From Pseudomonadota bacterium (GTDB lineage Bacteria; Pseudomonadota; Alphaproteobacteria; UBA2966; CAIVPW01): a stretch of DNA of 10,254 bases. The position numbers were made by a program, and so were the translations under genes. The notes under the pieces were generated by a model, which ran no database searches, was not told where the DNA came from, and was given only the letters and a program-made list of their open reading frames with translations. Location of the stretch: contig JAQBXG010000045.1 in NCBI GenBank assembly GCA_027625125.1, positions 1 to 10,254 on the forward strand. The letters run 5' to 3'. The stretch's first letter is position 1, and each line of letters opens with the position of its first letter. Shown here piece by piece: positions 6,629-10,254 of the stretch.

Positions 6629-6994
6629 ATGGCCAGCGACAGCAAACTCCGTCTCGCCCGGCGCAAGGATCGCGTGCGCTACAGGGTGCAGCTTCGCGGC
6701 AAGGGCCGCCCGCGCCTGACCGTCTTCCGGTCCGGCAAGAATATCTATGCCCAGATCATCGACGACGCCGACGGCGTTACGTTGGCGGCGGCGTCGACGC
6801 TTGAAAAAGATTTGCGCGAATCGCTGAAGTCCGGCGCGACGCGCGAGGCGGCGGCAAGGGTCGGGTTGCTGATCGCAGAGCGTGCAAAGGCGCGCGGAGT
6901 TGAACAAGTCGTCTTCGACCGCGGCGGCTACCTCTATCATGGCCGCGTAAAGGCCCTCGCCGAGGGCGCCCGCGAAGGCGGGCTGACGCTATAG
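6629..6994 (+). CDS. rplR: 50S ribosomal protein L18
   Basis: L18 binds 5S rRNA together with L5 and L25 in the central protuberance. The 121-residue product shows the basic N-terminus (LRLARRKDRVRYRVQ, 7-21), GRPRLTVFRSGKNIYAQIIDD (26-46) and the C-terminal signature VFDRGGYLYHGRVKALAEGA (95-114). It starts 3 nt after the rplF stop. The purine-rich AAGGAAGG at 6605-6612 lies 16 nt from the ATG, so it is a weak or distant ribosome-binding site. The last stop codon overlaps the AGGAG used by rpsE. Confidence 0.97.
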   Translation: MASDSKLRLARRKDRVRYRVQLRGKGRPRLTVFRSGKNIYAQIIDDADGVTLAAASTLEKDLRESLKSGATREAAARVGLLIAERAKARGVEQVVFDRGGYLYHGRVKALAEGAREGGLTL

Positions 6995-6997
6995 GAG
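6993..6997 (+). promoter_or_regulatory. Ribosome binding site of rpsE
   Basis: AGGAG overlaps the rplR TAG stop and lies 5 nt before ATG 7003. A ribosome terminating on rplR would therefore sit directly on the S5 initiation site. Confidence 0.6.
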
Positions 6998-7002
6998 CCG
7001 GG

Positions 7003-7587
7003 ATGGCGAATCAGAACTTCGAACGCGCCGACAGCGAATTCCTCGACAAACTGGTCGCGGTCAACCGCGTCGCAAAGGTCGTAAAGGGCGGTCGGCGCTT
7101 TGGCTTCGCGGCGCTGGTGGTTGCCGGCGACGGCAAGGGCCGCGTCGGCTACGGCCACGGCAAGGCGCGTGAAGTGCCGGAGGCGATTCGCAAGGCGACG
7201 GAGGCGGCAAAGCGCAATCTCGTGCGCGTGCCGCTGCGCGAGGGCCGCACATTGCACCACGATTTGCTTGGCCGCTACGGCGCCGGCCGCGTCGTCGTAC
7301 GCGCGGCGCCGCCGGGCACCGGCATCATCGCCGGCGGACCGATGCGGGCGGTGTTCGAAACCCTGGGTGTTCAGGACGTCGTCGCCAAGTCGGTCGGCAC
7401 TTCCAATCCGTACAACATGATCAAGGCAACCTTCGCGGCGCTGGCCACCTCGATGTCGCCGCGCAGCGTCGCGGCCCGCCGCGGCCGCACGGTTGCCCAG
7501 GTTCTCGGCCGTTCGGCCAGGGGTGCCGCTGCCAACGATTCGGCCGATGATTCGACCGATGCACCCAACAACAAGAAGGGCGCCTGA
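7003..7587 (+). CDS. rpsE: 30S ribosomal protein S5
   Basis: S5 acts in translational fidelity and the mRNA entry channel, and its N-terminal loop lies near the spectinomycin site. The 194-residue product has the N-terminal double-stranded RNA-binding domain (LVAVNRVAKVVKGGRRFGFA, 17-36), then GDGKGRVGYGHGKAREVPEA (42-61). The C-terminal domain includes GTGIIAGGPMRAVFETLG (105-122), SNPYNMIKATF (134-144) and SPRSVAARRG (152-161). The spectinomycin loop VAKVVKGG is intact. The last 23 residues are an unusual hydrophilic tail rich in Ala, Asp, Ser and Asn (NDSADDSTDAPNNKKGA), making the protein longer than E. coli S5. The gene ends 1 nt before the GTG of rpmD. Confidence 0.97.
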   Translation: MANQNFERADSEFLDKLVAVNRVAKVVKGGRRFGFAALVVAGDGKGRVGYGHGKAREVPEAIRKATEAAKRNLVRVPLREGRTLHHDLLGRYGAGRVVVRAAPPGTGIIAGGPMRAVFETLGVQDVVAKSVGTSNPYNMIKATFAALATSMSPRSVAARRGRTVAQVLGRSARGAAANDSADDSTDAPNNKKGA

Positions 7588-7588
7588 C

Positions 7589-7780
7589 GTGGCCGCAAAG
7601 AAAACGATTCGCGTCACCCAGATCGGCAGTCCGATCGGACGTCCAAAGATCCAGCGCCAAACCCTGGTCGGTCTGGGCCTCAACAAGATGCATCGCACGC
7701 GCGAGCTCGAAGACACGCCGGCGATCCGCGGCATGGTGGCAAAAGTGCATCACCTTGTGCGCATCGACGAAACTTCCTAG
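7589..7780 (+). CDS. rpmD: 50S ribosomal protein L30
   Basis: L30 is a small large-subunit protein. The 63-residue product is standard: KKTIRVTQIGSPIGRPKIQR, then TLVGLGLNKMHRTRELEDTPAIRGMV and VHHLVRI. The spacing GLGLNKMHRTRELEDTP is the family signature. The start is GTG at 7589, one base after the rpsE stop, with AAGGG at 7576-7580 at 8 nt spacing. The frame continues upstream into rpsE but that part is unrelated. After the stop comes the longest gap in the window, 28 nt to rplO. Confidence 0.95.
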   Translation: MAAKKTIRVTQIGSPIGRPKIQRQTLVGLGLNKMHRTRELEDTPAIRGMVAKVHHLVRIDETS

Positions 7781-7808
7781 GTAACCGGCAACGGCAGGGC
7801 GTGTAGCG

Positions 7809-8366
7809 ATGAAATTGAACCAACTCAGTGGCAAACACGGCGCCACCAAGGACCGCCGCCGCGTCGGACGCGGCAAGGGTTCGGGCACCGGCAAGACCTC
7901 CGGCCACGGGCAAAAGGGCCAGAAGTCGCGGAGCGGCGTCGCCATCGGCGGGTTCGAGGGCGGCCAGATGCCGCTGCACATGCGCCTGCCGAAGCGCGGC
8001 TTCAACAACAATTTTCGCAAGAACTATCAAGAGCTTACCCTGGCCCGGCTGCAACAGGCGATCGACGCGGGGCGTATCGACGCTGACGCGCCGGTTACCG
8101 CGCTGGCCCTGAAACAGGCGGGCGTGATTCGCCGCGTCGGCGACGGCGTGCGCTTGCTCGGCGGCGGAGAACTGAAGGCGAAGGTTACGATCGAAGTCGC
8201 CGGTGCGACTCGCACCGCCGCGGCGGCGGTCGAAAAGGCCGGCGGCGCGCTTGTCGTGCCCGAGAAAAAAGCGCCGGCAAAGTTCGGCAAGCGGCAGCAG
8301 CGCCGCGTCGACGCGCGCGAAAAGCGGGAAGCCCGGGCCGCGGCGGCCGGCGAGGCGTCGGCCTAG
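7809..8366 (+). CDS. rplO: 50S ribosomal protein L15 with basic C-terminal extension
   Basis: L15 is a late-assembly protein that bridges several 23S rRNA domains. Residues 1-150 are the family core: MKLNQLSGKHGATKDRRRVGRG, the glycine-rich GSGTGKTSGHGQKGQKSRSG (24-43), GGFEGGQMPLHMRLPKRGF (47-65) and the C-terminal domain ending in VEKAGGALVV. Residues 152-185 form a Lys/Arg/Ala/Glu-rich extension, so the protein (185 residues) is some 35-40 residues longer than E. coli L15. Such tails occur in Alphaproteobacteria, but length and sequence vary. ATG 7809 follows AGGG at 7796-7799 (9 nt). The stop codon lies in the loop of a possible hairpin before secY. Confidence 0.96.
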   Translation: MKLNQLSGKHGATKDRRRVGRGKGSGTGKTSGHGQKGQKSRSGVAIGGFEGGQMPLHMRLPKRGFNNNFRKNYQELTLARLQQAIDAGRIDADAPVTALALKQAGVIRRVGDGVRLLGGGELKAKVTIEVAGATRTAAAAVEKAGGALVVPEKKAPAKFGKRQQRRVDAREKREARAAAAGEASA

Positions 8367-8373
8367 GGGCCGG
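8358..8373 (+). other. Possible RNA hairpin around the rplO stop codon
   Basis: The two GGCC arms at 8360-8363 and 8368-8371 can pair, with C8359-G8372 and a T8358-G8373 wobble extending the stem to six pairs. The 4-nt loop TAGG holds the rplO stop codon (TAG, 8364-8366). No T-run follows, so it is not a rho-independent terminator. It lies 12 nt before the secY ATG and could affect termination on rplO or initiation on secY; this is inference from base pairing alone, and GC-rich DNA gives such stems by chance. Confidence 0.3.
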
Positions 8374-8384
8374 GCGCACCCAGA

Positions 8385-9731
8385 ATGGCGTCCGCAGCGG
8401 AACAGCTCGCCGCAAATATCAACTTCGGTGCGTTCTCGAAGGCCACGGAGCTGAAGAAGCGCCTGTGGTTTACGATCTTCGCGCTGATCGTCTACCGCCT
8501 CGGCACCTACATTCCGATTCCGGGTATCGACCCGACCGTGCTGGAACAGATCTTCCAGCAACAGCGCGGCGGCATCCTCGGCATGTTCGATATGTTCTCC
8601 GGCGGCGCGCTGGGGCGCATGACGATTTTCGCCCTCAACATCATGCCGTACATCTCGGCCTCGATCATCATCCAGTTGATGACGACGGTATCCGACCGCC
8701 TGGCGCAGTTGAAAAAAGAAGGCGAATCGGGGCGGAAAAAGATCAACCAGTACACCCGCTACGGCACCGTCGGTCTTGCCGCGGTCCAGGCCTATGCGAT
8801 CGCCGTCGGCCTCGAAAACATGACCGCCGGGGCGTCGGGCAGCGCCGTGATCGATCCCGGCATGTTCTTCCGGTTTACCGCCGTCGTCACGCTGACCGGT
8901 GGCACGATCTTTTTGATGTGGCTCGGCGAACAGGTCACGGCGCGAGGCGTCGGCAACGGCATTTCGCTGATCATCATGGCCGGCATCGTCGCCAATCTGC
9001 CGGTGGCGCTCGCCGGCACGCTCGAACTCGGCCGCACCGGGGCGCTGTCGGTTCCGTTTATTCTGCTGCTGCTCATTCTTGCGGTGGTGGTGATCACGTT
9101 CATCGTCTTCATCGAACGGGCACAGCGGCGGATTATCGTTCAGTATCCGAAGCGCCAGGTCGGGCAGCGCATGTTCGGCGGCGAAAGCTCGCATCTGCCG
9201 CTGAAGCTGAACACTGCGGGCGTGATTCCGCCGATCTTTGCTTCGTCGCTGCTGCTATTGCCGGTGACGATCGCAAGCTTTGGCGCCGCCGCGGGTCCCG
9301 GCATCCTCGGCGACATCACCGCGCTGCTCGGCCGCGGACAGCCGCTGTATCTGCTGACCTATGGCGCGATGGTCGTGTTCTTCTGCTACTTCTACACTGC
9401 GGTGGTGTTCAATCCCGAAGACACCGCCGACAACCTGAAGAAGTACGGCGGATTCATTCCCGGCATCCGTCCGGGGAAAAACACCTCGCAGTATCTCGAC
9501 TATGTGCTGACCCGCCTGACCACCGTCGGCGCCCTCTACCTCGTCGCCGTCTGCCTGTTGCCCGAAGTCTTGATCGCGCAATATGGCGTGCCGTTCTATT
9601 TCGGCGGCACGTCGCTGCTGATCGTCGTCACCGTTACGATGGATACGGTGGCGCAAATCCAGTCCCATTTGCTCGCGCACCAGTACGAAGGCCTGATCAA
9701 GAAATCGCGGCTGAAGGGCCGCCGCCGGTGA
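8385..9731 (+). CDS. secY: Preprotein translocase channel subunit SecY
   Basis: SecY is the pore of the inner-membrane SecYEG translocon; with SecA it exports preproteins and with SRP/FtsY it inserts membrane proteins. The 448-residue product has the ten expected membrane segments, at roughly 27-45, 79-101, 126-143, 160-180, 190-208, 222-243, 277-298, 320-342, 376-393 and 402-420. The plug is at about 62-75 (GGILGMFDMFSGGA). Signatures include FALNIMPYISASIIIQLM (82-99), GNGISLIIMAGI (190-201) and the C5 loop GGFIPGIRPGKNT (355-367), where R362 matches E. coli R357, essential for SecA-driven transport. ATG 8385 lies 18 nt after rplO and lacks a strong Shine-Dalgarno site at normal distance. 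The stop overlaps the adk start (GTGA). Confidence 0.98.
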   Translation: MASAAEQLAANINFGAFSKATELKKRLWFTIFALIVYRLGTYIPIPGIDPTVLEQIFQQQRGGILGMFDMFSGGALGRMTIFALNIMPYISASIIIQLMTTVSDRLAQLKKEGESGRKKINQYTRYGTVGLAAVQAYAIAVGLENMTAGASGSAVIDPGMFFRFTAVVTLTGGTIFLMWLGEQVTARGVGNGISLIIMAGIVANLPVALAGTLELGRTGALSVPFILLLLILAVVVITFIVFIERAQRRIIVQYPKRQVGQRMFGGESSHLPLKLNTAGVIPPIFASSLLLLPVTIASFGAAAGPGILGDITALLGRGQPLYLLTYGAMVVFFCYFYTAVVFNPEDTADNLKKYGGFIPGIRPGKNTSQYLDYVLTRLTTVGALYLVAVCLLPEVLIAQYGVPFYFGGTSLLIVVTVTMDTVAQIQSHLLAHQYEGLIKKSRLKGRRR

Positions 9732-10254
9732 TCCTGGTTCTGCTCGGCGCGCCGGGCGCGGGCAAGGGCACCCAGGCCCAGCGGCTGCAGGAATCAAGGG
9801 GCCTCGCCCACCTTTCCACCGGCGACATGCTGCGGGCCGAAGTCGCGTCGGGCAGCAAGCTCGGGGCGCGGGTCAAGGGCATTATGGAGGCGGGGCATCT
9901 GGTGCCCGACGAGATCATCGTCGAGATGATCGCCGACCGGCTGCAACAGCCGGGCAGCAAGGCGGGCGTCATCCTCGACGGGTTCCCGCGGACGCTGGCC
10001 CAGGCCCGGGCGCTGGACCAAACCCTGGCCGCCCGCGGGCGCAAGGTTGACCGCGTGATCCAGATCACGGTGGACACCGAGGCCACAGTGGCCCGTATCG
10101 CCGGCAGGTTTTCGTGCGAATCCTGCGGCGCCGGCTACCACGATACCAACCGGCCGACCAAAACCCCCGGCGTCTGTGACTCCTGCGGCGGCGGCGCCTT
10201 CGTGCGCCGCCCCGACGACAACCCGGAATCGGTCCGCACCCGGCTCGAAGCCTA
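9728..10254 (+). CDS. adk: Adenylate kinase, four-cysteine lid type (3' end outside window)
   Basis: Adenylate kinase catalyses ATP + AMP = 2 ADP in the cytosol. The first 175 codons are present; the frame is still open at the window end, where about 40 residues should be missing. Seen: the P-loop GAPGAGKG (7-14), the AMP-binding TGDMLR (31-36) and DGFPRT (84-89), and the lid Arg residues R123 and R127. The lid (about 126-163) has C130-x2-C133 and C150-x2-C153, the pattern of zinc-binding lids, then RRPDDNPESVRTRLEAY. The start is GTG at 9728, overlapping the secY TGA by 4 nt and giving (V/M)ILVLLGAPGAGKG. No other start fits the short sequence before the P-loop. In E. coli secY is followed by rpmJ instead; secY-adk is the common alphaproteobacterial order. 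Confidence 0.95.
   Translation, partial: MILVLLGAPGAGKGTQAQRLQESRGLAHLSTGDMLRAEVASGSKLGARVKGIMEAGHLVPDEIIVEMIADRLQQPGSKAGVILDGFPRTLAQARALDQTLAARGRKVDRVIQITVDTEATVARIAGRFSCESCGAGYHDTNRPTKTPGVCDSCGGGAFVRRPDDNPESVRTRLEA

Noticed and set aside
5951..6940. A 329-codon open frame on the - strand opposite rpsH, rplF and rplR.
   Set aside because: Antisense of three conserved genes, with no coding evidence of its own.
7781..7808. The 28-nt rpmD-rplO gap as a site for a promoter or terminator.
   Set aside because: It is the longest gap but too short for a full promoter. It shows no stem followed by T residues, and contains only an AGGG ribosome-binding site.
8364..8384. A rho-independent terminator between rplO and secY based on the GGCC stem.
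   Set aside because: No T-run follows the stem, and secY starts within 12 nt.
7680..9194. A 504-codon open frame on the - strand opposite rpmD, rplO and the first part of secY.
   Set aside because: Same composition effect; no ribosome-binding site or domain pattern, and the + strand genes are certain.

Overview
The window is one uninterrupted block of ribosomal-protein, translocon and nucleotide-kinase genes, all on the + strand. It covers the end of the S10 operon, the whole spc operon and the start of the downstream block. The order is rplC (tail only)-rplD-rplW-rplB-rpsS-rplV-rpsC-rplP-rpmC-rpsQ-rplN-rplX-rplE-rpsN-rpsH-rplF-rplR-rpsE-rpmD-rplO-secY-adk (cut by the window end). Twenty genes are complete and none shows a frameshift or internal stop.

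The organism is most likely an alphaproteobacterium. The DNA is clearly GC-rich. The proteins read like alphaproteobacterial family members (L22 with its extra N-terminus, S3 with TAYGTCGVKVW, the 101-residue Cys-poor S14, L30 present, L15 with a long basic tail). adk also follows secY directly with no rpmJ between them, which is the usual alphaproteobacterial layout. I cannot name a genus.

Positions 1-4074 hold the S10 operon part (L3 tail, L4, L23, L2, S19, L22, S3, L16, L29, S17). Positions 4090-9731 hold the spc part (L14, L24, L5, S14, S8, L6, L18, S5, L30, L15, SecY). Positions 9728-10254 hold the first 175 codons of adenylate kinase. There is almost no non-coding DNA: the longest gap is 28 nt (rpmD-rplO), and there are three 4-nt overlaps (rplC/rplD, rplD/rplW, secY/adk). 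No promoter or rho-independent terminator is visible, and the S10/spc boundary is only 15 nt, so the block is probably one transcript.

Functionally, this is core translation machinery co-expressed with the main SecYEG channel subunit and with the enzyme that equilibrates adenine nucleotides. I see no mobile element, CRISPR, tRNA or novel accessory system. What deserves a second look is mainly at the level of expression signals and protein tails: GTG starts occur only at the tightest gene junctions, a palindrome covers the rplW ribosome-binding site, a hairpin frames the rplO stop codon, several proteins carry charged tails, and Adk has a four-cysteine lid.
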